A stretch of 64,000 bases of DNA from Limimaricola pyoseonensis (GCF_900102015.1 NZ_FNAT01000002.1:62001-126000); one strand, 5' to 3'; shown: positions 17,309-27,722, numbered from the stretch's first letter. Numbers and translations are program-made. The notes: generated from the sequence alone by a model not told the origin.

Positions 17309-18852
17309 TTCGCGGCCCTCTTCGATGCGGCGCGGCGCATGGCCACGTAGTTGGCGTAGGAGATGGCGGCCACGACGAGGAAGATCAGCAGCGTGATCGC
17401 GCCCGCGAGGCCGAATTGCTGGCCGGTGTCCTGGAAGGCGAGGCGGTAGGTGAAGCTCGCGAGGATGTCGGTCTCGCCCGCCGGGATCACCGTGCCGGGG
17501 ATATCGGGCCCGCCGCGCGTGAGCAGCAGGATCAGCACGAGGTTGTTGAAGTTGAAGGCGAAGGCCGCGATCAGCAGCGGCAGGAAGGGCGGGATGATCT
17601 GCGGCAGGGTGATGGTGAAGAACACCCGCAGGCTCGACGCGCCTTCCAGCGCGGCGGCCTTCTTGTGGTCCTGCGGCACGGATTGCAGAAAGCCCATCGC
17701 CAGCAGCATCATGTAGGGATAGCCCAGCCAGATGTTGACGATCAGGATCATCACCCGCGCGAGGAAGCCGTCGGTGAACCAGGCCGGGCGCAGGCCGAAA
17801 ATGGCTTCGAGGATGAGATTGATTTCGCCGAAGTTCTGGTTGAACAGGCCGCGGAAGACGAGGATCGAGATGAAGGCCGGCACCGCGTAGGGCAGGATCA
17901 GGAGGATCCGGTAGGCGGTCTTGAAGCGCAGGTGCTCCCACTGGAGGATCACCGCCAGCGTCAGGCCGAGCGCGAAGCAGCCCAGCACCGACAGCCCGGC
18001 GAAGGCCACGGTCCAGGCGAAGATCGACACCATCGGCCCGCGGATGCCCTTGGATTCGAAGATGCGCTCGAAATTGTCGAAGCCGACCGCGACGCGCCAG
18101 CCGGGCGGCACGCGCTCGCCCTCGGGCGTCTCGAAGAAGCCGGTCTCGTGGTTGGCGGTCAGCACCTGCCCGTCGGCGGCGCGGGTCAGCTCGTCCTCGC
18201 CGGTGCGGACGTAGTCGGGCGTGACGCTGGCGAAGGTCCGAAGGCCTGCGTTGCGCAGGTCGACCTCCTCGGGGGTGGTCAGCGTCAGGCTCTGCAGCCC
18301 GGTGCGCAGCGCGATCGCGTCGCGCGGGCTCAGCAGCTCCGCCGGCGCCGCGCCGGGGGCGAGCGTCACCGTCTCTTCCTCGGCGGTGAGCAGCACCGGC
18401 TCGGACAGCAGCTCGCTCTCGGGCAGCCAGATCCGGTAGCCGTCGCCGTCGCGCGCCACCGCGAAGGGTTGCTCGGTCTCGGGGTTCACCGTGCCGCGCG
18501 AGGTCAGCACCTCGATCGTGCGCTCGTAGGAGAGCAGGTTGAACGAGGAGTAGTTCGTGAAGCCGAGCCAGATCGTGTAGGCCACGGGGAAGGCGATGAA
18601 GATCAGCACCGCCGCGACGCCCGGAAAGATGAAGCGGCTGCCGTAGAAGCGGTCCGGGCCGAACACCACGGCGAAGCCGGCGGCCAGCGCCAAGAGGATC
18701 GCGCCGAACAGCGGCTGGGTGATCTGGTAGAGGAAGAAGGCGCCGTAGAGCATCGCCAGCGTGGCGGCCCCCACCAGCGTCCAGCGCAGCCAGGGGCGTC
18801 GCCCCTCACGCGCGTCGCGGGGCGGCGCCCCGAATTCCGTCGCAGCCGTCAT
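17305..18852 (-). CDS. malF: Maltose/alpha-glucoside ABC transporter permease MalF
   Basis: 515 aa, long for a permease because it carries the large periplasmic P2 loop typical of MalF (about residues 105-275) between the early membrane segments and the permease core. The EAA loop is AAALEGASSLRVFFTITLPQIIP. It pairs with MalG and receives substrate from MalE. An 88-base gap containing a hairpin separates it from malE, while the malG start overlaps its stop. Confidence 0.95.
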   Translation of the reverse strand: MTAATEFGAPPRDAREGRRPWLRWTLVGAATLAMLYGAFFLYQITQPLFGAILLALAAGFAVVFGPDRFYGSRFIFPGVAAVLIFIAFPVAYTIWLGFTNYSSFNLLSYERTIEVLTSRGTVNPETEQPFAVARDGDGYRIWLPESELLSEPVLLTAEEETVTLAPGAAPAELLSPRDAIALRTGLQSLTLTTPEEVDLRNAGLRTFASVTPDYVRTGEDELTRAADGQVLTANHETGFFETPEGERVPPGWRVAVGFDNFERIFESKGIRGPMVSIFAWTVAFAGLSVLGCFALGLTLAVILQWEHLRFKTAYRILLILPYAVPAFISILVFRGLFNQNFGEINLILEAIFGLRPAWFTDGFLARVMILIVNIWLGYPYMMLLAMGFLQSVPQDHKKAAALEGASSLRVFFTITLPQIIPPFLPLLIAAFAFNFNNLVLILLLTRGGPDIPGTVIPAGETDILASFTYRLAFQDTGQQFGLAGAITLLIFLVVAAISYANYVAMRRAASKRAAK

Positions 18853-18908
18853 CGTCCCCCCGGTGCCCCCCTGGTTGTTCGTGGCCCCCGCGCGCGGGCG
18901 GCGGCGGT

Positions 18909-18933
18909 GCCGGGGCGGGCGGGCCGCCCCGGC
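18909..18933 (-). terminator. Intercistronic hairpin between malE and malF
   Basis: GCCGGGGCGG and CCGCCCCGGC form a perfect 10-bp stem with a 5-base loop. There is no U-run, and the permease genes follow at once. It probably protects the malE end of the mRNA or reduces read-through, giving more binding protein than permease. Confidence 0.65.
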
Positions 18934-18940
18934 TCATGCC

Positions 18941-20110
18941 TCACTCGCCCTTGATCCGGGCGGCGGCGTCGTCGAGCGCCTCTTGCGGCTCCTGCGCGCC
19001 GTTGGTGATGTTGGTCAGCGCCGGCTGCATCGCGGCCCAGAACGCGCCCATCTCGGGGTTCGAGGGCATCGGCACGCCGTCGGCGGCCACCTCGAGCATC
19101 GCGCTCACCTTCTCGTCGTCCTGCGCCTCGGCGGCCGAGACGTCGGCGAGCGCGCCCAGCGCGCCGCTGGCGTTCCAGGTGGCGAGGCCCTCGTCGGTCA
19201 GCAGGTAGTTCTCGACGAATTCCTGCGCGAGGTCGAGGTTGGGCGAGGCGGCGTTCAGCGCCAGCGCCTGCACGCCGAGGAAGGGCGGGGTGGTCTGGCC
19301 GTCGACCTTGGGCAGCGGCGCCACGCCGAACTCGATGCCCGAGCTCGCGAGGTTGCCCCAGGCCCAGGGGCCGTTGATGACCATGGCGACCTCGCCGTTG
19401 TTCATCGCGCCTTCCATCACGCCGTAATCGACGCCCGCGGGCATCACGCCGTCCTCGATCAGCCCGTCAAGCACCTCGGCGCCCTTCACCGCGCCTTCGG
19501 TGTTCACGCCCGGGTTGGCGCCGTCATAGGAGCCGTCGACCTTCTGGAAGGCGTAGCCGCCATTGGCCGCGAGCAGCGGGAAGGTGAAGTAGGTGTTGTT
19601 GTAGTCCCACAGGATCGGCTGCACGCCCTCGGGCAGCTCCATGCCGGCGATCTCGGAGAAGTCGGCCGGCGGCGTGTCGACGAATTCCTTGTTGTAGATC
19701 AGGTGCACCGCCTCGACCGCGACCGGGTAGCCCCAGGTCGCGCCGTCGAAGGTCACCGCGTCCATCGCGGCGGGCAGGATGCCGTCGGTCCAGCCGGCGC
19801 CGGGGGTGACGGGGGCGATGATGCCGCCGGTCGACCATTCGCCGAGGCGGTCATGCGCGTGCATCAGGATGTCGGGGCCGTCGCCGGTGGCCGCAGCCTG
19901 CTGGAACTTCTCGGGCAGCGGCTCGACCACCGCGACTTCGACGGCGATGCCGTAGTCTTCCTCGAACTTGGCGCCGACCTCGCGCAGCGCGTCGGGGGCG
20001 CGGTTGTCGCCGGTCCAGATCACCAGCTTGCCGTCCTCGAAGGCGTAGGCGGGCGCGGCGGTCAGGGTGAGCAGGGCCAGCGTGCCGAGCCGGCGGGTCA
20101 GTGTCGTCAT
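18941..20110 (-). CDS. malE: Maltose/alpha-glucoside-binding periplasmic protein MalE
   Basis: 389 aa from ATG 20110, chosen because it gives a clean Sec signal peptide (TRRLG, hydrophobic core, cleavage after APAYA at ~23). The mature part is a type I solute-binding fold: KLVIWTGDN, ...DILMHAHDRLGEWSTGGI, WGYPVAVEAVHLIYNK, VAMVINGPWAWGN. These closely follow E. coli MalE. It is the first gene of the malEFG operon. A LacI-type palindrome lies about 80 bases upstream. Confidence 0.95.
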   Translation of the reverse strand: MTTLTRRLGTLALLTLTAAPAYAFEDGKLVIWTGDNRAPDALREVGAKFEEDYGIAVEVAVVEPLPEKFQQAAATGDGPDILMHAHDRLGEWSTGGIIAPVTPGAGWTDGILPAAMDAVTFDGATWGYPVAVEAVHLIYNKEFVDTPPADFSEIAGMELPEGVQPILWDYNNTYFTFPLLAANGGYAFQKVDGSYDGANPGVNTEGAVKGAEVLDGLIEDGVMPAGVDYGVMEGAMNNGEVAMVINGPWAWGNLASSGIEFGVAPLPKVDGQTTPPFLGVQALALNAASPNLDLAQEFVENYLLTDEGLATWNASGALGALADVSAAEAQDDEKVSAMLEVAADGVPMPSNPEMGAFWAAMQPALTNITNGAQEPQEALDDAAARIKGE

Positions 20111-20188
20111 GTCGTCCTCCCAGATGACGCTACCGCCCGGCTCTCCGGGCCGGGCGATTCGCGTCACGATAGCAAAACCCGATCATTG

Positions 20189-20204
20189 TTCAAAACGCTT
20201 TGAA
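20189..20204. promoter_or_regulatory. LacI-type operator, site 1
   Basis: TTCAAAACGCTTTGAA is a near-perfect palindrome centred on CG, the form bound by LacI-family sugar regulators. It lies 79 bases upstream of malE and 102 bases upstream of the LacI-family gene. Confidence 0.7.
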
Positions 20205-20268
20205 TCAGTGTACGCCCATACGGAATTGATGATTGCCACGGCGGCCCCCGGCGCTGTAGGGTCGTGAT

Positions 20269-20284
20269 CTGAAGCGCTTTGAAC
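20269..20284. promoter_or_regulatory. LacI-type operator, site 2
   Basis: CTGAAGCGCTTTGAAC shares the GCGCTTTGAA half with site 1 and overlaps the region just before the regulator's start at 20306. Its centre is 80 bases from that of site 1, which would suit autoregulation or looping. Confidence 0.65.
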
Positions 20285-21345
20285 GGCCGGGGAGGGGTCG
20301 CGCGAATGGCGACGCTCAAGGATATCGGGGCCGAGCTCGGTCTCTCGGCCGCGACGGTGAGCCGGGCGCTGAACGGCTTTCCCGAGGTCAGCGCCCGCAC
20401 CCGCGACCGGGTGCGCGAGGCGGCCGAACGGCTCGGCTACCGGCCCAACCGCTCGGCCCAACGCCTCGCCACCGGCCGCTCGGGCGTGGTCGGCATGATC
20501 GTCAAGCTGCGCGCCGACATGAGCGCCGACCAGACCTTCTTCGAGGTGCTGGCCGGGCTCACCGCGGCGCTGGCGGCGCGCGACACCGACCTCGTGCTGG
20601 CGGTCGACCAGGGCGACGACCCGGTCGCGCCCTATGCCCGGATGCTCGAGCGCGACCTGCTCGACGGCTTCGTGCTGAACGCGCCCACCGCGGACGACCC
20701 GCGCCCGGCCTTCCTGCGCGCCCACGGCGTGCCCTTCGTGATGCATGGCCAGCACTGCGCCCGGCCCGACTACCCGTTCTTCGGCATCGACAACCCGGCG
20801 GTCAGCCGCGATTCGGTCGAGTTCCTGGTGGCGCTGGGCCATCGCCGCATGGCGCTGATCAACGGCGAGACCCGCTTCGCCTTCGCGGCCGAGCGTGCCG
20901 GGGCCTTCCGAGATGCCATGGCGGCCGAGGGGCTGGCGCTGCCCGAGGGCTTCGTCGCCTCCGGCCCCCCGACCGAGAGCGCGGGCTACACCGCGGCGCT
21001 GCCCTGGCTCGCCGGGCGCTGCGGGCCGCGGCCGACCGCGATACTCTGCGCCTCGACCCCGCAGGCGGCCGGCGCGATGCGCGCGGCGCGCGACCTCGGT
21101 CTGAAGGTGCCGCGCGACCTGTCGGTGATGGCGCATGACGACGCGCTGCCGCACACCGACGCGCTGCGCTTCGACCCGCCGCTCACCGTGACCCGCGCAC
21201 CGATGCGCGACGCCTGCGCGCCGCTGGCGCAGCAGCTGATCGACCATATCGACGGGGCGCCGGCCGCGCGCCTGCAGACCGTGATCCGGGCCGGGCTCAC
21301 CGTCCGCGGCTCGACCGGCCCCGTCCCGCAGGGAGAGGAGACCCC

Positions 21346-22465
<1,120 letters not shown>

Positions 22466-22488
<23 letters not shown>

Positions 22489-22924
22489 TCGCGGCGCGCC
22501 TCAGGCCGAGGCCCAGCGCCTCGGCCAGCCGCGCGGCGTCATGCGCGGCACCCGGCTCGAGGAAGGCCATCGCCAGCATCAGCGCCTCCTCGCGCGCCGC
22601 CTCCGAGCCATGGCCCACCAGCCGCGCGAACCACGCCTCGTCGGCGCCGAGACAGGCGCACTCCGCCCCGTGCCGCATCAGCGGCCGGCGGCCCGCGGCG
22701 GCGCAGAGCCGGCACAGCGCGTCGAGCGCGTCGGCGGCGGCGCGCGCCGGGCCGGGGTCGAGATCGGGGGCGAGCCGGGCGGCGACGGCGGCATGGCCCT
22801 CGTCGCACCACAGCCGCAAGAGCCGCACGGCGCGGGCCTCGATCGGGTCGAGATCCTCGATCCGGCCGATCGCGGCGCCGCCCTGCGGCGGGCGGCGGGT
22901 CTCTTCTGTAAAATCGCGGGGCAT
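22466..22924 (-). CDS. Conserved hypothetical protein (Rhodobacterales)
   Basis: 152 aa from ATG 22924 (MPRDF, then RRPPQGG). I recognise this N-terminus and the RPLMRH / C.CLGADEAWFA motifs from a small soluble protein recurrent in Rhodobacterales, with no assigned function. Its cysteines (RLWCDEG, CRLCAAAG, CACLG) could bind metal, but nothing proves it. It lies ~100 bases downstream of the GntR regulator on the same strand. Confidence 0.75.
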
Positions 22925-23023
22925 GTCGGGCACTCCCGGGGTCCGTATCGCGTCCGGCTTGCGCCGGGACGCGGCCCGGTCGTGGCTGAGCTCATTCCTG
23001 ACTGAAATTGTCGGGTCTGTCAA

Positions 23024-23686
23024 TCAGCCCTTCAGCAGCCGCAGCCCCTGCGTCACGTCGGTGCGCACCGCCAGCCGCAGCCCCGGCTCGTCGCCCGCTT
23101 TCAGCGCGGCAAGGATCAGCTTGTGGTGATAGGGCGGCTCGGTCCGCCGCAGGCGGCCGTAGAGCGCCCGCATGGTCGGCCCGAGCTGCAGCCAGACCGT
23201 TTCGGTCATCGCCAGCATCGCCGGGGCTTGGGCGCGCAGGTAGAGCGTGCGGTGGAACTCGAGGTTCATCCGGATGTAGCCGGTCGCGTCCTGCCGGGCG
23301 ACCATCTGGCTGACGCCCTGGTTGATCGTCTCCAGCCGGTCGATCAGCGCGAAATGCGCGCGCGGCAGGGCGCGCGAGGCCAGCTCCGGCTCCAGCAGCG
23401 CCCGCAGGCTGGCCAGCTCCTCGATCCGGTCGTTGGTCAGAAGCGGCGTCGTCACTCGGCCCGAGGAGGACAGCTGCAGCGCCCCTTCGGCGACCAGCCG
23501 TCGCACCGCCTCGCGCGCGGGCGTCATCGAGACGTCGAACTGCTTGCCAATGCCACGCAGCGTCAGCGCCTCGCCCGGCGCGATTTCGCCATGCAGGATG
23601 CGGGTCCGCAGCACCCGGTAGACCCGGTCATGCGCGGCGCCGGCCGGGTCGGGCGCGCGCGGCACGGGCACGGCCGAGGGGATCAT
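23024..23686 (-). CDS. GntR family transcriptional regulator (FCD/FadR type)
   Basis: 220 aa from ATG 23686, overlapping the stop of the metallopeptidase gene (ATGA). The winged helix is at ~15-80 (VYRVLRTRILHGEIAPGEALTLRGIGKQFDVSMTPAREAVRRLVAEGAL). The all-helical FCD effector domain follows, with metal-binding-type histidines (NLEFHRTLY, PPYHHKLI). The effector is unknown. Coupling to a metallopeptidase is unusual and no metabolic target is adjacent. Confidence 0.93.
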   Translation of the reverse strand: MIPSAVPVPRAPDPAGAAHDRVYRVLRTRILHGEIAPGEALTLRGIGKQFDVSMTPAREAVRRLVAEGALQLSSSGRVTTPLLTNDRIEELASLRALLEPELASRALPRAHFALIDRLETINQGVSQMVARQDATGYIRMNLEFHRTLYLRAQAPAMLAMTETVWLQLGPTMRALYGRLRRTEPPYHHKLILAALKAGDEPGLRLAVRTDVTQGLRLLKG

Positions 23687-24393
23687 GCCGCCGCCTCGTC
23701 GGGGGCGGCGAAATCCACCCGCTGCAGCGCGTCGCCATGCGCGCGCAGCCAGGCGCGGGCGGCGCGGTGCTCGGGAAAGAGCCGGGCGCAGACCGCCCAG
23801 AAGGCGGGCGAGTGGTTCATCTCGGCCAGATGCGCCACCTCGTGTGCCGCCACGTAGTCGCCGATCTCGGGCGGCGCCATCACCAGCCGCCACGACAGCA
23901 TGATGTCGCCCCGCGCGCTGCACGACCCCCAGCGCGAGCGCGTGTCGCGAAAGCTCAGCCGCCCCACCGGCCGGCCGAGCCGCGCCGCGTGCCGGTCCAC
24001 CGCCGCCGAGAGCCGGTCGCGCGCCTCGGACTTGAGAAAGGCCATGGCGCGGGCGGCGGCGCGGGCCGGCTCGTCGGGCATCAGCAGCGCGTCGCCCTCG
24101 AGCCGCGGCCGGCGCAGTGCCGCCGGGGTCAGGGTGATCTCGCGCCCGAGGAAGGGCAGGGTGCCGCCCAGCCGCACGCTCTGCGCTGGCACCACCCTAT
24201 CGAGATGCCCCCTGAGCCACGCCTCGCGATCCGCGAGGAAGGCCAGCGCCTCGCGCTCGGGCACGCGGCGCGGCAGGGTCAGCGTCACCCGCCCGTCGCG
24301 ATGCGACACGCGCAGCGTCAGCCGCCGCGCCCGGTCCGAGCGCCTGAGCGCCACCCGCACGGGGGGGTTGCCCGGCAGCACGTGTTCCCCCAT
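23683..24393 (-). CDS. YgjP/SprT-like M48-clan metallopeptidase
   Basis: 236 aa from ATG 24393. The zinc site is HEVAH (184-188) followed by a third ligand in EMNH (His194), preceded by the family segment DTRSRWGSCSARG (~150-162), all typical of YgjP (DUF45). It is soluble, and the cellular substrate is unknown. It is the first of a coupled pair with the GntR regulator. Confidence 0.92.
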   Translation of the reverse strand: MGEHVLPGNPPVRVALRRSDRARRLTLRVSHRDGRVTLTLPRRVPEREALAFLADREAWLRGHLDRVVPAQSVRLGGTLPFLGREITLTPAALRRPRLEGDALLMPDEPARAAARAMAFLKSEARDRLSAAVDRHAARLGRPVGRLSFRDTRSRWGSCSARGDIMLSWRLVMAPPEIGDYVAAHEVAHLAEMNHSPAFWAVCARLFPEHRAARAWLRAHGDALQRVDFAAPDEAAA

Positions 24394-24541
24394 ATCGCGA
24401 TCGCCCCCTGCGCTGGTCCAAAGGCTTTGACAGCCCAAGCCGCTTATGGCAGGGGAGCGCGATCCGCCGCAAGGTCAGGGCGCGTCAGCGCCGCTCTTGC
24501 CGCGCGCCGATTTTCGCCGGACGGAACTGGAAGGACAGCCC

Positions 24542-24868
24542 ATGCCGAAGGAAGAATGGGGAACCAAGCGCATCTGCCCGACCACGGGCAAGCGCTTCTA
24601 CGACCTCAACGCCGACCCGATCGTCAGCCCCTACACGGGCCAGGTGGTCACGCTCGACACCGGCAAGAACCGCACCATGGTGGCGGATGCCGAGGATTCG
24701 CAGTCCAAGAAGTCGAAATCCTCGGACGAGGATGAAGAGCTGCTGCTGGACGACGACGACGACAGCGAAGACGCCGATCTGGGCGACGACGTGCTCGACG
24801 ACGACGACGACAGCGACGACGTCTCGCTCGACGAGCTGGCCGACGTGCCGGCCGAAGACGAGGAATAA
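24542..24868 (+). CDS. FYDLN-acid domain protein (TIGR02300)
   Basis: 108 aa from ATG 24542. The N-terminal half is the conserved module RICPTTGKRFYDLNADPIVSPYTG. The C-terminal half (from ~58) is almost wholly Asp/Glu/Ser with runs of four or five aspartates. This is the signature of TIGR02300, an alphaproteobacterial family of unknown function. The CxxTG N-terminus looks zinc-ribbon-like but has too few cysteines here. It is immediately upstream of tRNA-Ala. Confidence 0.93.
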   Translation: MPKEEWGTKRICPTTGKRFYDLNADPIVSPYTGQVVTLDTGKNRTMVADAEDSQSKKSKSSDEDEELLLDDDDDSEDADLGDDVLDDDDDSDDVSLDELADVPAEDEE

Positions 24869-24978
24869 AAAAGTCGGACCGGGCGTGTGTTTTCCGCTTG
24901 CACCCGCCCGGCACCACCCTTAGAGAGCGGCACACGGGCAGCGACGCTGACCGACACGGCGGAAACGCCGGACATGAT

Positions 24979-25054
<76 letters not shown>

Positions 25055-25250
25055 TCACCCTCTTATCACTAGCAGATCAGCCAGCCTCTCGGCGCAGCTT
25101 TGTGATGCGCGCACCCGCGCTCCGCCCATGCCGCGCGCGCGGCGGCGACCGGTCATGCGGGCGCTGCCCGGCCGTTGATTGCGGCCTTGCCCGCAAAAGC
25201 TGCGAGCCCGATGGGCGCGGTTTCGGAAACGGCGTGGCATAGGCTCGAAC

Positions 25251-25272
25251 GGGGGCAGGGGGCGCTGCCCCC
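25251..25272 (+). terminator. GC hairpin downstream of tRNA-Ala
   Basis: GGGGGCAG and CTGCCCCC form an 8-bp stem around a 6-base loop, 197 bases after the tRNA. There is no U-run directly after it, so termination is possible but unproven. Confidence 0.4.
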
Positions 25273-25300
25273 GCCGCCCGTGCCGGGCGACTCCCCCGGA

Positions 25301-25321
25301 GTATTTTCCGAGCGAAGTGGC
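25301..25321 (+). repeat. 21-bp intergenic motif, copy 2
   Basis: GTATTT-N4-AG-N2-AAGT-N-GC, 15 of 21 positions shared with 14222-14242 (minus). As in copy 1, it follows a GC hairpin in the presumed direction of transcription. Confidence 0.5.
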
Positions 25322-25356
25322 CAGGGGCGCCGCTGTCTGGCGGCCGACGAAACGAC

Positions 25357-25382
25357 AACGGCCGCCCCTCGGGGCGGCCGTT
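25357..25382 (-). terminator. Terminator of lpd
   Basis: AACGGCCGCCCC and GGGGCGGCCGTT are perfect arms of a long hairpin just downstream of the lpd stop. On the minus strand it ends in GTTGTCGTTTCG, a weak U-rich tail. Confidence 0.75.
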
Positions 25383-25408
25383 CGATTCGCGTCACGTGCA
25401 AGGGCGAC

Positions 25409-26797
25409 TCAGGCGTGGATCGCGCCGTCGCCCAGCGCCAGAGCCGCCTCGCGCACGCCTTCCGAATAGGTCGGGTGGGCATGGCAGGTGCGGGCGATGT
25501 CCTCGGCCGCGGCGCCGAACTCCATCGCCACGCAGACCTCGTGGATCAGGTCGCCGGCCATCGGGCCGATGATATGCGCGCCGAGCACGCGGTCGGTCTC
25601 CTTGTCGGCGATGATCTTCACGAAGCCCTCGGCCGAGAAGTTGGCCTTGGCCCGCGCGTTGCCGAGGAAGGGGAACTTGCCGACCTTGTAGGCGCGGCCC
25701 TCTTCCTTGAGCTGCTCCTCGGTCTTGCCGACGGTGGCCACCTCCGGGTGCGTGTAGACCACGCCCGGGATCACCTCGTAGTTCACGTGGCCCTTCTGGC
25801 CGGCGAGGATCTCGGCGATCGCCACGCCCTCGTCCTCGGCCTTGTGCGCCAGCATCAGCCCCGGCACCGCGTCGCCGATGGCGTAGACGCCCTCGACATT
25901 GGTGCGGAAGTGGTCGTCGATCTTCACCTGGCCGCGCTCGGTCATCTCGACGCCCAGCGCCTCGAGGCCGAGGCCCTCGACATAGGGCTTGCGGCCGGTC
26001 GCCACGAGCACGGTGTCGACGGTCAGGCTCTCCTCGCTGTCGTCCTTGCGGCTCTTCCAGGTGACGGTGGCCTGGCCGTCCTTGGTCTCGACGCCCTGCA
26101 CCGCGGCGCCGAGCACGAATTTCAGCCCCTGCTTGGTCAGGATCTTCTGGAAGTTGCGGGCGACCTCGGCATCCATGCCCGGCGTGATCGCGTCGAGATA
26201 CTCGACCACGGTCACCTCGGTGCCGAGACGGCGATAGACCGAGCCGAGCTCGAGCCCGATCACGCCGGCGCCGATCACCACCATCTTCTCGGGGATCTTC
26301 TCAAGCTCGAGCGCGCCGGTCGAGGTCACCACGGTCTTCTCGTCGATCTCGACGTTCGGGATCGAGGAGGGGACGGAGCCGGTGGCGATCACGATGTGCT
26401 TGGCCTCGTGGACCTCGTCGCCGACCTTCACCTTGCCCTTCTCGGGGATCGAGCCCCAGCCCTTGAGCCAGTCGATCTTGTTCTTCTTGAACAGGAATTC
26501 GATGCCGCCGGTGTTCTGGCCGATGCTGTCGTTCTTGTAGGCCAGCATCTGCTGCCAGTCGATCTCGGGCTTGTCGGCCTTCAGACCCATCTTGGCGAAG
26601 TTGTGCTCGGCCTCGTGCAGCGCGTGGGTCGCGTGCAGCAGCGCCTTGGAGGGGATGCAGCCGATGTTGAGGCAGGTGCCGCCCAGCGTCTCGCGCCCTT
26701 CGACCACGGCGGTCTTCAGGCCGAGCTGGGCCGCCTTGATGGCGCAGACATAGCCGCCGGGGCCGGAACCGATGACGATGAGATCGTAGGATGCCAT
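25409..26797 (-). CDS. lpd: Dihydrolipoyl dehydrogenase (E3 of 2-oxoglutarate dehydrogenase)
   Basis: 462 aa. FAD-binding GSGPGGY (10-16), redox disulfide GGTCLNIGC (Cys42, Cys47), NAD-binding [17 protein letters not shown], and the C-terminal His-Glu pair in HAHPTYSEG. It reoxidises the lipoyl arm of SucB and passes electrons to NAD. It is the last gene of the suc cluster, and a terminator hairpin follows. The gene lies 18 bases after a MAPEG protein. Confidence 0.97.
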   Translation of the reverse strand: MASYDLIVIGSGPGGYVCAIKAAQLGLKTAVVEGRETLGGTCLNIGCIPSKALLHATHALHEAEHNFAKMGLKADKPEIDWQQMLAYKNDSIGQNTGGIEFLFKKNKIDWLKGWGSIPEKGKVKVGDEVHEAKHIVIATGSVPSSIPNVEIDEKTVVTSTGALELEKIPEKMVVIGAGVIGLELGSVYRRLGTEVTVVEYLDAITPGMDAEVARNFQKILTKQGLKFVLGAAVQGVETKDGQATVTWKSRKDDSEESLTVDTVLVATGRKPYVEGLGLEALGVEMTERGQVKIDDHFRTNVEGVYAIGDAVPGLMLAHKAEDEGVAIAEILAGQKGHVNYEVIPGVVYTHPEVATVGKTEEQLKEEGRAYKVGKFPFLGNARAKANFSAEGFVKIIADKETDRVLGAHIIGPMAGDLIHEVCVAMEFGAAAEDIARTCHAHPTYSEGVREAALALGDGAIHA

Positions 26798-26815
26798 GGA
26801 AAACTCCTGTGGGTG

Positions 26816-27226
26816 TCAGATGAGGGCGAGGCCGATCATCAGCAGGGTGGCCGAAAAGCCCACCAGCCAGATCAGCGATCGCCAGGGCCGGAGCCCGAAG
26901 AAATAGGCGGGCACGTAGAGCACGCGCGCGCCGAGATAGGTCCAGGCGAGCAGGCCGGTCAGCCCCGAGGTGCGGTCGCCTAGGATCAGCACCACCACCG
27001 CCAGGGTGAACAGGATCAGCCCCTCGAAATGGTTGTTGAGCGCGCGGTAGAGCCGGCCGGTGCGCGGGCTGGCCAGGTGCTCGAGCGGCGCACCGAGCCG
27101 CTGCGGGTCGCGCGGCGACAGCGTTTTGGCGAAGCCCAGCTCGCGATTGGCGCGCCAGGACAGCCAGGCGAACTGCGCCGCCTGCAACAGCCCCGCCCAG
27201 GCCAGCGCCTTCAGCTCGGGCGCCAT
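26816..27226 (-). CDS. MAPEG family membrane protein 1
   Basis: 136 aa from ATG 27226; earlier starts run through the neighbouring intergenic hairpin region and are unlikely. Four membrane segments are expected. The MAPEG pattern is clear: an early RANRELGF, then RLYRALNNHFEGLILFTLAVV (glutathione-site region) and LAWTYLGARVLYVPAYFFG. MAPEG proteins act on glutathione or lipid peroxides. It is one of two tandem MAPEG genes between sucB and lpd; whether it contributes to the dehydrogenase complex is unknown. Confidence 0.85.
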   Translation of the reverse strand: MAPELKALAWAGLLQAAQFAWLSWRANRELGFAKTLSPRDPQRLGAPLEHLASPRTGRLYRALNNHFEGLILFTLAVVVLILGDRTSGLTGLLAWTYLGARVLYVPAYFFGLRPWRSLIWLVGFSATLLMIGLALI

Positions 27227-27254
27227 CACCGGAGGGCCCCGCCGGGGCGCGGCC

Positions 27255-27641
27255 TCAGAAGGCCGCGAGATAGAGCCAGGCGGTGGCGAGAAAGCCCAGG
27301 GACCAGACCCCGGTGCGCGCCCAGGGGATGCCGGCGGGGTAGAGCACCGCATAGGCCAGCCGCGCCAGCAGGAAGACCTGCGCCGCCAGGAGCGTGCCGC
27401 CGGTCAGCGCGCCGCGCTCGGCCAGGATCAGCACCGCCGGCGCGAACAGCGCCAGCGCCACGACCGAGTTCGTCACGCAGCGCTCCATCCGCCCGGCCAC
27501 GCCGGTCAGCCTCGGCATGTCGTCGCGCGGCTGCGCCAGCCGCGCCAGACCGACCTGCGAGATCGCGAAGAGCACCTGGATGACGATGAGAACGAGCACG
27601 AAAAGCCCGTAGAGCGCCAGGATGTCGAGTTCCCTGGACAT
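27255..27641 (-). CDS. MAPEG family membrane protein 2
   Basis: 128 aa, four predicted segments. The family core is GRMERCVTNSVVALALFAPAV followed by LLAAQVFLLARLAYAVLYPAGIPWARTG. It differs enough from its tandem neighbour that a recent duplication is unlikely. It lies 28 bases upstream of the other MAPEG gene and 81 bases after the 80-aa gene on the same strand. Confidence 0.85.
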   Translation of the reverse strand: MSRELDILALYGLFVLVLIVIQVLFAISQVGLARLAQPRDDMPRLTGVAGRMERCVTNSVVALALFAPAVLILAERGALTGGTLLAAQVFLLARLAYAVLYPAGIPWARTGVWSLGFLATAWLYLAAF

Positions 27642-27722
27642 GGGTCACCTCCCCGAACCGATAAGGACCGGGGCAGGATAGCACGATCCGCCGCGGCGCG
27701 CGGCACGGCGCGGGTCGGGGCA

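Larger units (their letters stand above)
25055..25408. other. Gene-free stretch between tRNA-Ala and lpd
   Basis: About 350 bases with no supported gene. It holds a GGGGGCAG/CTGCCCCC hairpin (25251-25272), a short GCCCG/CGGGC hairpin (25276-25288), a 21-bp motif (25301-25321) and the lpd terminator (25357-25382). In-frame readings through it have no ribosome binding site or recognisable protein features. Confidence 0.7.

Noticed and set aside
25175-26983. Open frame starting in the tRNA-lpd gap and running antisense through lpd
   Set aside because: No ribosome binding site, biased shadow composition, and it reads through the lpd terminator.
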